Below are positions 1 through 14,029 of a DNA stretch of 64,000 bases, piece after piece. The DNA is from Eonycteris spelaea. Lineage: Eukaryota; Chordata; Mammalia; Chiroptera; Pteropodidae. Location of the stretch: NCBI GenBank assembly GCA_003508835.1, contig PUFA01000118.1, forward strand, positions 806,001 to 870,000. The letters run 5' to 3'. Made by a program: the position numbers and the translations under genes. Position 1 is the stretch's first letter; each line of letters starts with the position of its first letter. The notes under the pieces were generated by a model. It worked only from the letters and a program-made list of their open reading frames with translations. It was not told the origin of the DNA and searched no databases.

Positions 1-1800
<1,800 letters not shown>

Positions 1801-1805
1801 AACGA

Positions 1806-1920
1806 GGTGAATACAACTTGGAGAACTTTGAGCCAATGCAGAGGAACAGAGGAAAAGATCAAACAAGGTGAAACACCCACTTGGAGAACTTGAGCCAATG
1901 CAGAGGAACAGAAGAAGAGG
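1806..1920. repeat. tandem duplication of a ~61-64 bp unit
   Basis: Two adjacent copies share ACTTGGAGAACTT, then GAGCCAATGCAGAGGAACAG. The first copy starts near 1806 and the second near 1867. They differ by small indels and substitutions, so the duplication is not very recent. Confidence 0.85.
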
Positions 1921-1924
1921 TTAG

Positions 1925-2514
1925 AAGACTATAATTAATACCTTCAAAAGAAATTAAATCCCTGAAACAAGAAGATATTGCTCACTGAAAAAAAAAACTG
2001 AACCAAAATGAAAAAAACTTATAAATTGAAAATGAGAGCAGGAACCAGCTTTACCCTTCTAACAAGAAACTTTGATTGGACTGTTCTACATTTTAAAATC
2101 CATGAACAAGAATTGATCATAGGCTAAACTGCCAGAGCTCAATATAAAATGCTCACTATTAATTCTTATTCTGAATTTCAGTATAATCACAAGACCTAGG
2201 ATTGCTAGGAACAGTCCTTTCATACATCAGATAATTTCCAGGAAGGTATAAATTAGAGATGGACTTAATAATTACCTAACCGCCATTTTTAGTTTGTATC
2301 TTAATAACACAAAGCCCTTTGCTTGGGCTGGAGCTAAGTAAACCTTTCTTCTCCCTCTCGATCTCCCACTCCACCCCTTAGAAAGAAGATAAAATAAAAT
2401 AAGTATGCTTCAATAAGACAGTGACATAATTTTATTGTTATAAAGCCCAAAGAGACTTCACAGATGATGAGCTCTTCCATATAATTATTAAAATATAACA
2501 CTATCCTTAATAGT
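1925..2514. other. intronic, nothing recognised
   Basis: AT-rich intron sequence between the tandem duplication and the L1 fragment. I see no clear repeat family or coding exon. Confidence 0.4.
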
Positions 2515-4105
2515 GTTAAAATGTTCATACTACCCAAATCAATCTACAGATTCAATGCAATCCCTTATCAAAACCCCAATGGCATTTATTGCAGAAATAG
2601 AAAAAAAAATCCTAAAACTCCTATGGAATCTAATAGCCAAAACAATTGAGAAGGAAAACCAAAGCTGGAAGCCTCACAGTTCCTGATTTCAAAAAATATT
2701 TCAAAGTTAGTTTCAAAACAAAAGTGGTACCGACATAAAGACAGACATACAGACCAATGGAACAGAACAAAAAGCTCAGAAATAAACCCTCACACATATG
2801 GTCACATGACCTTCATCTAAGGGTTCCAAGGCCACATCGTGGGGGAAAGGACAGTCTCTTCAAGAAACGGTGTTGAGAAAACTGGATATCCACATGCAAA
2901 AGAACGAAGGAGAACCCTTACTACACACCATACACAAAAATTAACCCAAACAGATCGAAGACCTAAAGGTAAGACCTGAAAAGACAAAACTTCCAGAAGA
3001 ACACACAGGGGGGAACTTCATGACATGGGACTGGGCGATGATTTCTTGAATACGACACCGAAAGCGCAGGCACCAAAAGCAAAAGTGGAGACTGTGACTA
3101 CGTCGAACTTAACAGCTTCTGTGCATCGAAGAAAAACCACCAAAATCAACAAGAACAATCGACAGAGTGAGATGGCAACATACGGAGCTGGAGAAAAGAG
3201 CTGCGAACCGTGTATCGGACGAGGAGTTCGTACCCCGAGTACGTACGGAATTCCACAACTCAGCACACAAAAAATCAGCCCAGTTAACAGACGGGCGAAG
3301 GGTCTGCGCAGACAACTTCTCCAAAGATATGTGAACAGCCAAACATGTATGAAAAGGTGCTCACTATCGCTGAGCATCAAGAAAATGCAAATCAAAACCA
3401 CAATGAGATATCGCCTCATACACTATTTTAAAAAACAAATGGAAAACGGCCAATGTTAATGAGGATATGGAGGAACCGGAACCCTTGTGCACTGTTGGTG
3501 GGCTTGTAAAATGACGCAGGTACTACGGAAAACAGTGTAGAAGTTCCTCAAAAAATTCCAGTCCAATTCTGGGTATACACCCAAAAAGACATGAAAACAG
3601 GATCTCAAAGATATATTTGCATATCCATGTTCGCTGCAGCATTATTCACCATAGCTAAGATGTGGAAGGAACCTAAATGTCTACAGACAGATGAATGAAT
3701 ACAGAAAATGTACATATACATACAGTGGACTATTACTCAGCCTTAAAAAAGCAGCAAATTCGGTCATCTGCTACAACATGGATGAATCTGGAGGGTACAT
3801 ATTAGGTGAAGTAAGCCAATCACAAAGACAAATACTACATGATTCCACTTACGTGAAATATTTAAAGTAGTCAAACTCTTACTAAGAGAATATAGAATGG
3901 TGGAGAAAGAGGGGAGTTGTTCAGTGGGTACAGAATTTCAGTTTTGCAAGATAAAAGAATTCTAAAGGTCTGTGGCATAACAGTACTGTACTATACACTT
4001 AAAAATGGATCATTCTATTAGCTATATAAACCTCTAACCAATGTACTGTATACTTGAAACTAATAAAAAATTTTAAAAGGGTAAATCTTATATGTTTTTA
4101 CCACA
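2515..4105 (+). mobile_element. L1 fragment, ORF2 3' part plus 3' UTR
   Basis: The start matches the L1 ORF2 C-terminal region (AATGCAATCCC, then the tract around TTTATTGCAGAAATAG). It continues through the conserved GATATCGCCTCATACA and GCACTGTTGGTGG segments into a 3' UTR ending near CTTGAAACTAATAAAA and ACCACAGTAAAAA. It is 5'-truncated and lacks a clean poly(A) tail. The part at 3000-3320 keeps many CpG dinucleotides and a 144-codon open frame, unlike the other, decayed L1 copies in the window. It is an inactive fragment. Confidence 0.9.
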
Positions 4106-5520
4106 GTAAAAATATAATTATGTCAACTATTATAGAACTGGAATCATTATTTTGGTAAATGAATTATATACTCCCTAATTTCTCAATACCCGTATTTTGT
4201 ATTTATAATGGGTCCAGAAGATTCTGCTAGTCAATCCTTTCTCTAGGGTGGAGATGTAAAACAGGCTTTACTGTGTTGAGGACTGCAACTTGGGCTCGAT
4301 GGGAGACCGCCATGATACCTGAGAGGTGTGCAGAGGCACGGGAAAGGGCACGATGTCATGTGTTTGCCGTATCTGCTCTGCAGACCCCAACGCGACCTTG
4401 GATTGAGCTCGAGTGCAGTGCTCCACATTGGGAATTTTGTAAGCTTAAAATGCCCTCTAAAACGAGGAGGACGTTAAGAAAAGTGTGGAACAGATACAGT
4501 CTTGTGACTCACCGTCAGAAACGTTCCCCCAGTCATACATATGACAACCTGTCAATAGTCATTAGAACAAATAAAATTCCACCTAACTACACTAACGTTA
4601 ATTTCTCCTTCCTCAATTTGCTATTAACACATTAAAAAAAAAAAATCTTATTCTTTGCCAAAGTCCAGATGAACTAAATCAACTGCATTTCTGTAATCTA
4701 CCAGTCAGAACTCTGTCAAAAGAGATTAGATTAGCATAACATGACTTCATAGTAAATTTGTGCTGGAGACTGGTGACGACTTCCTCTTCTAGTGGTTTAT
4801 AAATAACCTGTCTGATCCAGAACTAGCATTAAATATACTTATGCACATACGTTCTTTCTGCACCTTTCAAATTTCCTACATCACTGAGACGATTCTGTAG
4901 TTCCCAAACTCAAAATCTCCCAGGAGCTTATACCAGGAGACAGAAGCACATGAGTGCCCTTTGCGTCTTCACCCATCTTATAAAAGTTTGTCTGTCACTT
5001 CCAGTCTGATGGTCAGTGTCATTAACAGAGTACAAAATAAAAGCTACTTTCTCTGTCATAAATCAATTTTACACTATCAGACTAGGCCCTACGTAGCAGC
5101 CTAAATACAACTTTGGGGACTTAAAATTTTTTTTAAATTTGTAGCATTTTTTAAAACACCACTCCATTGGGGCTTTAAGTTTCTTGATGCAGATCGTATA
5201 CGTCTGTGACATCCATTTAATTGGTCCTTGGTTGTCACCCTTCTTGCTTTCTAAATATATTTTTTAAAATTATAAGTTCAGAAGAACATTAGTGATACAT
5301 TCTACATTTACTTGCTTGTCTTAGTTTCTCTAACTCTTCACCAAAGACCATTGGATTAGATGTTCTGAATTATATTTTTGACCATGATGATTTTCACGTC
5401 TTTAAAATGACTTTTTCTCTTCTCTTTCTCCTAGATTCACACTGGCTGTAGGCTCACCTGCTTCTTTCCTTTCCTTACCCTTCTGCTTATTGCACCACCA
5501 CTCCCTCAATCATTAAGCCC
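4106..5520. other. intronic, nothing firm
   Basis: This intron sequence includes a GC-richer patch with several CpGs at 4240-4450. A 120-codon frame crosses it (4273-4635), but I recognise no protein, splice structure or repeat family. The remainder is AT-rich. Confidence 0.4.
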
Positions 5521-5970
5521 TTATGTCAGCATCAAACAGTCTTAGGAACAAAGCCTCAGGTCTGCGGACCACAGAAGCAGAGTTTCATCAAACTAAAAAT
5601 AACACCACACCCATGAAGGCCAGAGGACCCTACAGCATCCCCTTGAAAACAGACAGAACCACACCGCAACTGACATCAGGACCTGATGAAATGGTCAGCT
5701 GCCTCCTACCTCAGCCCCAACCAATCAATAGAGCCCATGACTCCAACTTCCTTAGCTATGAAAGAGCTTTCCCCCAAAAACCCATCCCCCAGAGGCCATC
5801 AAGGGCGCCAGGTCTTTGAGCACTAGCTCATCTATCTCTGGGCTTGGTGCCATTTCCTTAAACAAACCTCTACTTTCTTCATTGCAAACTCCTAACTGTG
5901 TTTCTTTTGGCTTTGACACGTGCAGGCAAAACGGACCCCTGAGTTCAGTTTCACAAACTTCCTGGGTCAG
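5521..5970 (+). mobile_element. possible solitary LTR of an endogenous retrovirus
   Basis: The segment ends with a layout seen in mammalian LTRs: TTTGAGCACTAGCTC, CTCTACTTTCTTCATTGCAA, then GGCTTTGACACGTG and CCCCTGAGTTCAGTTTCACA. The upstream part is C/A-rich, like a U3 region. I cannot name the family and I see no internal retroviral sequence. It could also be another ancient repeat. Confidence 0.35.
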
Positions 5971-7210
5971 TATCTTTTCCAGAACTGTCCAGTAATAATA
6001 CGTATTATTTTCCTCCTTGAATTCGATATCTGCCTTTCAATAAATGAAAAAATCTAAATTCTATAAATGACAGAATCATTCTTAATCTCCTTGGACGTCA
6101 ACAATAAATAACTTGATATGACTGCTTTTTCTGAAGGGTTTCCTTCTGTCATTGCTGCTTGGTTAGTTAATTTCTCTTTAATATTCAGAATTTCGAAAAC
6201 TTCTCAAATTCTCTGCCTTAAGATAAATTAAAACTTCAAAAAGGAAGTCAAGAAACTGTAGTTACCTTACTGAACACTAAGTAAGGTCTCCTGTCATTTT
6301 CTGTACTGCCACTTCCTATTTTCAATCTACATCAGGTACCCATTTGCCATTTTTTCTACCCATTTTGGTGGCCAGTAACAAATGAATGCAATTATGTTAT
6401 CTCTGTTCCTCTTTTCAATAAGTTTTCTGGGGTTTTTCCCCACTCTGGTTCATGGATTACCCAGCAGCCGTATATCTTGACATTTAGAGCCTACTGTCTC
6501 ATGTCCTAACAGCTCTTCCCTTTTGAGTAGGCCTGTAGCCTTTCAGTCCTAGGTTCCAATCTTGAGTTCCTAACAAGCCTCAGTGACACCGAAAATACAT
6601 ATTAATCCTCTTTTGTAATAAAATTCCATTCATTTTATTATCCGCGTTCTACATATCTGCATAGAGACATCTGAGTGACTGTTATTTCTGAACCAATGTT
6701 TTCTGCATTTAATTACCGGCCCCACCTCCCCTGGGGTAGCATTTCATCTTCCGCCTGCTGTCCTCCAGGAGGACAAAGAAGTTAGCAGGCCGTGGCCAAC
6801 TCTCTGAGGAGGGTAACCAATTTCACTATTTCATTCCGCCTTTTGATCCCATCCCTTGGGAGCAAATTTAAAGCTCTATCACTGGGCCAGACTCTAGGAA
6901 ATTACATTCTCCTCCGACTGTGTGAGATGCAGTCACTTCCTGGCCAAGAGGGTTCAGGTATCGAAATCCCTTTCTCTGACACCATCCATAAAGCCAGTGC
7001 TTCTATTTCCAAGTCTCAACTACCTATAAGAAAGAGCAAAAATATCACCTGTGTTCTCAAAGTCTTTTAATTTCCTCATCAAGGTCACAACCCTGAGATG
7101 GATGCTTTTATGGGGCTCCTTCATATTATCAAGATAAATATGGGAGCATAAAGAAACCATAACAAATAAACAAAGAATTTAAGATAAATGCTTAATTACT
7201 GTTACCCTAA
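5971..7210. other. intronic, nothing recognised
   Basis: AT-rich intron with moderately pyrimidine-rich tracts. No recognisable repeat family, RNA gene or exon. The phrase AAGAAGTTAGCAGGCC near 6777 recurs near 7838, which may point to a shared old repeat. Confidence 0.4.
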
Positions 7211-7211
7211 A

Positions 7212-7383
7212 CAGTGCTTCTCAAACTTTAAAGTGTGTACAATCAGCAGGAAATCTTGTTAAAATGCAGATTCTGATGTAGTAGATCTGGGGCAGAGCCT
7301 GAGATTCTGCATTTTCTAGCAAGTTCCCAGGTAATGCTCCTGCTGCTGGCCTACTGATCACACTGAGTCACAAGGTTCTAATA
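7212..7383 (+). mobile_element. MER5A-type hAT DNA transposon remnant
   Basis: The layout follows the MER5A consensus as I recall it: CAGTGCTTCTCAAACTTTAA at the left end, AATCTTGTTAAAATGCAGAT, GTAGATCTGGGGCAGAGCCT, and CAAGTTCCCAGGTAATGCTC. It is non-autonomous and diverged. Confidence 0.85.
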
Positions 7384-7474
7384 TTAACATAAACCAGACT
7401 TCCATTTCTGAAACATTCTAAATTTCAGAGATACCATTAAAATAAGAACTGGCCTAGTATTTAAAATAGGTGGA

Positions 7475-7625
7475 AAAGGGCTTGACTTGGATCAGAAACA
7501 TTTGTCTTAGCTTTAGTTCTGCCATGACTTGGCTGTGGGCTTTTGTCAAATCACTTTACTTACTTAGACCTCAACTATAAAACTGAGAGGAGGGACGTGG
7601 AGATTAGATGGCTTCAAAAGTCTCT
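7475..7625 (+). repeat. MIR SINE remnant
   Basis: This shows the MIR core pattern: TTCTGCCATGACTTGGCTGT, TTTTGTCAAATCACTTTACT, then an ACCTCAACTATAAAACTGAG stretch equivalent to the 'cctcagtttcctcatctgtaaaatg' part of the consensus. It is ancient and diverged. Confidence 0.75.
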
Positions 7626-8430
7626 TCTTAAACCAGTGGGTTTATAGATTTATTAAGTAAATCTGGGCTTAAAGAATTAGCAGGAATTCTTTTCCAGGCA
7701 TTTTAGTAAGATTAGATATCTAGAAAACAATCTCAGTACAAATCTCCTAAAATTGTTGGATAAAATACTAAAAAATGTTTCAAGTGCTTGACTGAGGTAG
7801 TGAAAAAGTAAGGAAAAATCTTAGAAGAGAGAAACAAAGAAGTTAGCAGGCCCTGGCCAACTCTGAGTAGTAAAGGCCTGGATTGATTTGGGCCATGTGC
7901 CTCAAGGGGCTAGCTATGGGAGAGGGAAGGATGTAGAAAAAGCTACTAGGATCCCGAATGGCAACAGCTTGAGAGTGGAAATAAAAAGTCTTTAGGCTCC
8001 AGAGAGAGATGGTAGATCTTGGCTCTGGGCTGGGGAAAAATAAGTCTGCCTTGAGAATTCGAAACCACAAGCCTGCCTTGACATACATTTGCAGTTAGAA
8101 TTCACACTACCTGTTTAGCCCAGTAAACCTCCAGAGAAACCAATGTGGCCTCTTCCCCAACCTGGCAGAAATAAATACAAACACTTTCAGAAAAAATACA
8201 CTCTAAACCTAGGCATCTAAGAATCTCCGAGTATAAATGTCCAAGAAACAAGAGGCTACAATCAACAATCATAAAACAGTGGGGAGGAGGGAGGTAGATG
8301 CGGTAAAGAGGGTCAAATATGTGGTGAGAGAAAGAAATCTAACTATGGGAGGTGAAACACAGTGTAAACATATGTACGCCTTACTGTTAAAGTGTGCAGC
8401 TGAAACTTATCGGATTTCATTAACCAGTCA
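7626..8430. other. intronic, nothing firm
   Basis: Intron sequence with no confident repeat. The last part, from about 8110, becomes A-rich and may already belong to the HAL1/L1 copy that follows. Confidence 0.4.
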
Positions 8431-9350
8431 CCATAAAAAAATTAATTAATTTTAAAAAATCATAAAACAAGCAAAGAATTAAATTACTGAATGAAGATCA
8501 GTGGTACAAGCAACACACTACTCAGTCAAACCTGTAAGGCTACAGATAATTTATTTCTGTACCTGGATGTTACAATAGGTATGTTTAAATACTAGGACAT
8601 CAAAAGTATAATAAAAAAGAACAGACTTTTATCCAAAATGACCAGGCAGTTATAAATGACCCAAACAGAATTAGAAAATTAAAAGTACCATAATTGAAGT
8701 TAAAACTTAAACTCATGGAATAGACAGAAAATTAGACAACTAGAGAGAAAAATAGTAAATTATAAGATGGATTTAAATAACCCACAACACAGCAGAAGAA
8801 ATAAAGATAAATATTTAAGAGTCGTTATGAGACACAAAAGAATGAGAAACGCAATATTCCAAGAGCTAAAGGCTTGGCTCCAAATTTTCCAAAAACTGTT
8901 TCAGCTTTAGGGACCTCAATCGGGATAGATGAATAGAAAGAAATCTCTATATAGACAAACAGCAAAACTCTACAAAGCAGAGATCTAAAAGAAGCCAGAG
9001 AAAAGATAGGTTACTTACAGAGAACGATTAGACTCAAATGATACAGGTTTGTTGCAGGCTGGTCTCCCAGAATAGAAGGCTCTAGCTACAAGGAAACCTG
9101 CTGTAGTCTTGTGTTAAATGAAACAGTCCTGGTTAACAACAAGGTAGGATCCAGTGCCTTAATCATGCCACAGGAAGTATTGGTGGTTCCCATCCACATC
9201 ACACAAACTCAAGTACAAGGCTTAGACAGGCTCCAATCAAGCTAGGGAAGGGGTGAGGCCAGCCCACAGCCACAAATGCTGAGCTGGACATGACGAGCCA
9301 AGGTTCCATCACAGTGGCCACTCCGCAGGTTCCGAGTTTCTTCGGAGTCT

Positions 9351-9391
9351 GAAGCCTGACCCTGAAGCCTGACCCTGAGGCCTGACCCTGG
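9351..9391. repeat. short tandem repeat, ~13 bp unit x3
   Basis: The unit CCTGACCCTGAAG occurs three times in a row with one or two changes (GAAGCCTGACCCTG, GAAGCCTGACCCTG, GAGGCCTGACCCTG). It lies in a GC-richer island inside the HAL1-like region. Confidence 0.85.
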
Positions 9392-9775
9392 GGCTAAGCG
9401 CTGCAGCAGCGGCAGGCTAACATTTTCTCTGCTGAGCTTCCCCATTGCATGCTGCTCCAGCAAGCCTGTGTCTTCCCTAGTGCATATTCTCTGGCCATTT
9501 GCCTTTCTTTGCAGTCTTCAAAAAGCCGGGAGAATTATACATCTAGCAAAACTGATTTTCAAAACAAGGACAACATAAAGACATGTCCACACAGACAAAA
9601 ACAAACATAGTTTACTACTATCAGACAATCATTGTGGAAACTTATAAAGGATATTCTTCAGGAAAGAGAAAATAATTCTCAAGGGAAGATATGGTATGCA
9701 AGAAGGAATGCTGAACCAAATATGAATGTAAAACGATATAAGCATTAACTAGACAATTATACATTATTGGCGATT

Positions 9776-10232
9776 CCACCTTCCAGTTTCAGTTACCCGC
9801 AGTAAAGTGCAGTGGGAAAATATTAAAAGAAAAACTCCAGAAATAAACAATTCATAAATTTAAATTGTGGCACTGTTCTGAGGAGCTAATAAAATCTCTT
9901 GCCCTCCTGTTCTGTCCCACTCAAGAAGTGACTCATCCCTTCGTCCAGCATCCCTGCACGGCACATGCTCCTCATCCTTTAGTCATTTAGTGGCTGTGTT
10001 TTTATCACATCAGCTGTTGTGGCATCGCAGTGCTTATGTTCAAGGAACTCTTGTTTTGCTTAATAATGGCCCCACAGTGCAAGAGTAATGATGCTGGCAA
10101 TGCGGATATGCCAAAGAGAAGCTGTAAAGTGTATGTTTATATAGGGAAAAAGAGGGTTCAGTACTACCTGTAGTTGCAAGCATTCACTGGGGGTCTTGCA
10201 ATGTATCCCCTGTGGGTGACAGGTGACTACGT
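9776..10232 (+). mobile_element. Tigger-type DNA transposon, internally deleted
   Basis: The left end has CAGTTTCAGTTACCCGCAG, then AACTCCAGAAATAAACAATT. The middle holds the decayed start of a Tigger transposase (around AATAATGGCCCC and GGATATGCCAAAGAGAAGC). The right end has CACTGGGGGTCTTGCAATGT and ATCCCCTGTGGG. The rest of the transposase is absent, so this is a non-autonomous deletion derivative. It sits inside the HAL1/L1-like element and therefore inserted later. Confidence 0.8.
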
Positions 10233-11000
10233 AATGTCTAATTTGTAGAATATAGGTGGAAAATTCTGGGCAATAACAGACTAATTTAGGAGTTAACTAT
10301 TCCAAGGGCCTTATAATACTAGGAAGGAGGACGGTAAAGAGAATGATTAGCTTCAAACCTTAAGTTAAATGTAAGTGTCAAAAGTTCAAGGGTAAGCACT
10401 AGAAAAACAGAAGCAAAAATGAAAGGAACAAGGGGGTCTTAATTCAAACAAAGGGAAAAATAAGATAAAATTAAAAAACAAAATGAAAAAGTAAAAATGT
10501 ATCCAAATATACCTCTAATAATAAATGTAAAAGAACCCAAACCTATGAAGATAAAAACGATCAGACTGTATTATTCAAAAGTCCAACTACAAGCTATTTA
10601 GAAGAAATATGCCTAAAACCTAAGGCTACAAAATTTAAAAGTAAAAGAATGAAAAATTGTATATAATGCAAATAATCAAAAGAAGCCTGATATGGTTATA
10701 TTAATATCAGACAAAATAGAAAATATCATTACTAGAAGAGGTCATTACATATTGATGAAAGATTCAATTTACTGAGACGATATCAATTCTAAACCTACAT
10801 AGAGACTTAATAACACACTCTGAAAATATATGTCGCAAAAATTGATGGAAATACAAGGCAAAATTTGCACCATGAAGTATTTCTCAGTAATTGACAAATC
10901 AATCAGAAAAAAAATCATTAAGTAACTAGAAGATCTAAACACAATTAACAAGCTTAATGTAATTTATCTTCTTTCGACCCATCCGTATTCCTGACTAAGT

Positions 11001-11340
11001 AAGTGCTGATTCTGCAATCTACCTCTATTTTCAGCACTGGGCATGTCTCTTAGAGATATTTTAAAAAGGTTGATTAGTCATAGAAATCAAAGGTTAAACA
11101 GAAGTATAAAATAATCACTTTTCCCTCTAACAAGTATTTTTAGCATAATGAATACAGAGTCAATTGATAAAATAAACATATTAAGTAAAACATATTTAGT
11201 ATCAGCTAAGAAATTTAATATCGGCATAATCATGAGAATTATACACATGGAATGTTTGAAGCAAAGCCAGACTCTAAAAAATGACTGTGAAACTATTAAT
11301 GTGATATGTGTATCCAATATAGAATACACAATCACTAATT
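11001..11340. other. intronic, nothing recognised
   Basis: AT-rich sequence. Open frames on both strands here look fortuitous, without recognisable protein motifs. Confidence 0.4.
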
Positions 11341-11349
11341 TGTTTTTTC

Positions 11350-11445
11350 CAATTACAGTTGATAGACGTATTATATAGTTTCAGGTGTACAACACAGTGA
11401 TTAGAAATTTATATAACTACGAAGTGACATGATTACTAATGTTTT
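11350..11445 (-). mobile_element. short L1 3'-end fragment
   Basis: The phrase TAGTTTCAGGTGTACAACAC followed by AGTGATTAGAAATTTATATA is the reverse complement of an L1 3' UTR common in laurasiatherian genomes. A related copy lies at 16393-16525. Confidence 0.7.
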
Positions 11446-11977
11446 ACTTGGAATGACAGTTTGTGTTTATGACATTGTGGAGAGAAAAATGTGACTCTTC
11501 CCCCAATGGGAACACGCTATTTAAATTTCTACATCACCCAAGGGAAAAATAGCTATGGTCCCACCATGCCATTCCTAGATGTGAAAATAAAAATCATTTA
11601 AAAATTATCCTATCTTAAAATAGAAATATCTTAAATAGCAGTTTGTACAATATCCTCATCTGCTAACCCACCATACACAGCTGCCATTTCCAACAATTCT
11701 AAAGGAAGATATGTGAACTGTCTTTTTAAAAATTTTTCCACTTATCTTCATTAATACCTGCATAGGACATTTAAAAAAACAAAACAAAACAAAACAGTAA
11801 AATCAATACGGTCCTGCCATCTAAATCTTAACTAGGATACTAGAATACTTAACTTAAATGACCAAGTATCTATTTTCTAATGCTGAAAATTATCAAAGTA
11901 TTTCTTTATAAACATCACCAATAAATGGCAGCACTATAGAGAATTTCAAACCAGAAAATTCAGAATATGATTGTTGT
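11446..11977. other. intronic, nothing recognised
   Basis: AT-rich intron sequence with a short (AAAAC)n patch near 11771-11796. No family or exon recognised. Confidence 0.4.
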
Positions 11978-12155
11978 GTTTAGCAAAAAAAATAGAGGAT
12001 GCCTAGTTAAATCTGAATTTCTGATAATTATAAAATTTTTCAGTAATAAGTATGCACCAAACAGTACATGAGACACACTAACATTAAAAGATTGTTCATT
12101 CATCAGAAATTCAAATTTAACTGGGCATCCTGTATTTTACCTGACAACTCTAGCT
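11978..12155. mobile_element. palindromic ancient DNA-transposon (MITE-like) remnant
   Basis: The two ends are imperfect inverted repeats: GAGGATGCCTAGTTAAATCT plus GAATTTCTGATAA on the left, and TCAGAAATTCAAATTTAACT plus GGGCATCCTGTATTTTACCT on the right. This matches a well-known mammalian palindromic element, whose family name I cannot assign safely. Confidence 0.65.
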
Positions 12156-14029
12156 GGGATTCTTCCTCCAGTATCCCTGCATGCGATCTACCACGCTACA
12201 CCCGTCAATGCTACCTCCTAACACATTCAAAACCCACCCACGTTTCTCCATTTCTTCTGCTGCCACCTTGACCTAAACCACCAATACAAGAATCTCCCAA
12301 CCAGTCTCTCTGCTTCTACTTTTATAGAAATCTCACTTATTCTAAATGCAGCAGCATCAACTTAACACTAAGAGAAATGAATGCTAACTTCAAGTTTCTC
12401 CTTTTCTGGGGTCATTATTTGGTAGCAGTAGAAATCTAAAATCTCTAAAGCAGCCAATGAACTCACAATTCGAAAGAGACAAGGCCTTTCATGCATAACC
12501 TGTGAGATGGGCCCAAGGAAAGTAATAGTTCTCTTGGGTATGCAGAAGCCAACGACCTTTATATATCAATCATTTTGCTAACTGGTGTTTATTGCCACAA
12601 AAGGATAGAGCCAGAAAAAAAAATCTGTGCAAAACTGGTAAATTTAGGACTCAATAAAGTTGGTTTAAAATATTCTCATCTTTCAGAATGAATTCTAAAA
12701 GACTGCTTGATTTTAGCCCACATTTAATTGAGACAGATTCCTGTCATTCGAACTGATATCTATGGATATCATCGTGGTTTGAATATGCCCATCGGCCCCA
12801 AGTTGTAAAGCATGGGCAGAGAACATTATAGAGTTTGGGCAGTCAGCAAGTAGGATTTAAATAAATATAAAACACGTAGCACCAACTTTTTCAGATTTCT
12901 GCTGCTCAAGAACAGTTGCTGCTTCCCGACGAGTGAATAAATGGTTTGGTTGTGAGAGCTAGTTATCTCCTAGTGCTGCTAGCCTGTCCTGTCTGATCGA
13001 TACCAACAAAACAGATTGTACATAGAAATGTAAGTGCAGACCTGTGTGACACTGCAGAGCGAGCGGTACAGTTAACCAAATCCAATGCAAATGACTGCCA
13101 TCAAAATAACTGGCACATCTAAAGAAAACAGATTTTCCTGTTTATCAGTGAGGCAATGGAAGTGTTACAAGTGACTCGGATTATTATGGCAATTCAAGTG
13201 TTTCAAAGTTCTTATGGAAATTTGAACGTTCGTCTATTTAACACAGAATACTACCATATTTTAATGTTGTTGGTACAGAACAAAGAAACTCTACTCAGTT
13301 CTTCCCACATGAACAGAGCATTACAAATGAAGTTGAAAGAGCCTGAGTTACTTTGTTTATGGTCCAGTTATTATTGAATAAACAAACCTTTCTGAGGATA
13401 AAACCTAATCACAATGCCAAAAACATTCTTGGAAGTCATATCTAAAATAGTTTTTTGGTATATTTTATCTCCTCCTCTACAGCAGGGAAACATTTCAAAT
13501 TATGGATATCCTGGCAAGGCCAACCTTAGCGCTCTTAGAAAGAGACGTGAACATTTGGATGAAACTGGTATAGTCAACACCGTAAAACAAGTGTGGATGC
13601 TGCCAGATCACACAAACCTTAAAGTCTACACTTGTATTTCCGTGTACAGTCGGTTTGGTTGATGTCCACTGATCACACGTCAAAGTGACAGGTTAGCAGC
13701 CCTGCGACATGACTAGCTCCCCAAACCAAAATAATCTCTCTAAAAATAATTCATTCCCAGTTCCTTCTGGCACCTGGGACCCCAGACTCGGGGACCAGAA
13801 GTTGTTTTGGTCCCCAGAAATGCACTGGGCAGTCTACTTAGAGCAGAAGTGAGCGTTCTTATAGATTTCCCTGGGAGCCTGAGGATCATAAACTCTGAAG
13901 GGTCACTGCCTGAGACCATCTTAGCTCCTTCTCCTGGGTCTGTTAAGTCCCTCACCACGATGCCGGTGCTTTCCAAGCCTTCCATTACACTTACAATAAG
14001 ATTCACTGCTTGGTAGAAAACATTTGGGG
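12156..14029. other. intronic, no repeat recognised, 3' of CpG island
   Basis: A repeat-poor stretch of intron 1, within about 2.7 kb of the NSMAF start codon. It contains an octamer ATGCAAAT at 13085-13092 and several moderately GC-rich segments. It could hold intronic regulatory DNA, but nothing in the sequence proves this. Confidence 0.4.

Larger units (their letters stand above)
8440..11000 (+). mobile_element. HAL1/old L1-like element, interrupted
   Basis: This A-rich sequence has L1/HAL1-type phrases on the plus strand, such as TTAAATAACCCACAACACAG and ATCTCTATATAGACAAACAG near 8760-8960, TTCTTCAGGAAAGAGAAAAT near 9654-9675, and TATTAATATCAGACAAAATA near 10699-10720. Two pieces of other sequence interrupt it: 9115-9530 (unidentified, GC-richer) and the Tigger remnant at 9776-10232. 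Assignment to HAL1 rather than an old L1M subfamily is tentative. Confidence 0.6.

Noticed and set aside
3025..3459. 144-codon frame as a possible host gene
   Set aside because: The reading frame is part of L1 ORF2 in an L1 3' fragment.
4273..4635. 120-codon plus-strand frame in a CpG-containing patch of intron 1
   Set aside because: No recognised domain, no codon or splice evidence, and it runs into AT-rich sequence at its end.
5523..5819. 98-codon Pro-rich frame
   Set aside because: Overlaps an LTR-like segment and shows no protein motif.
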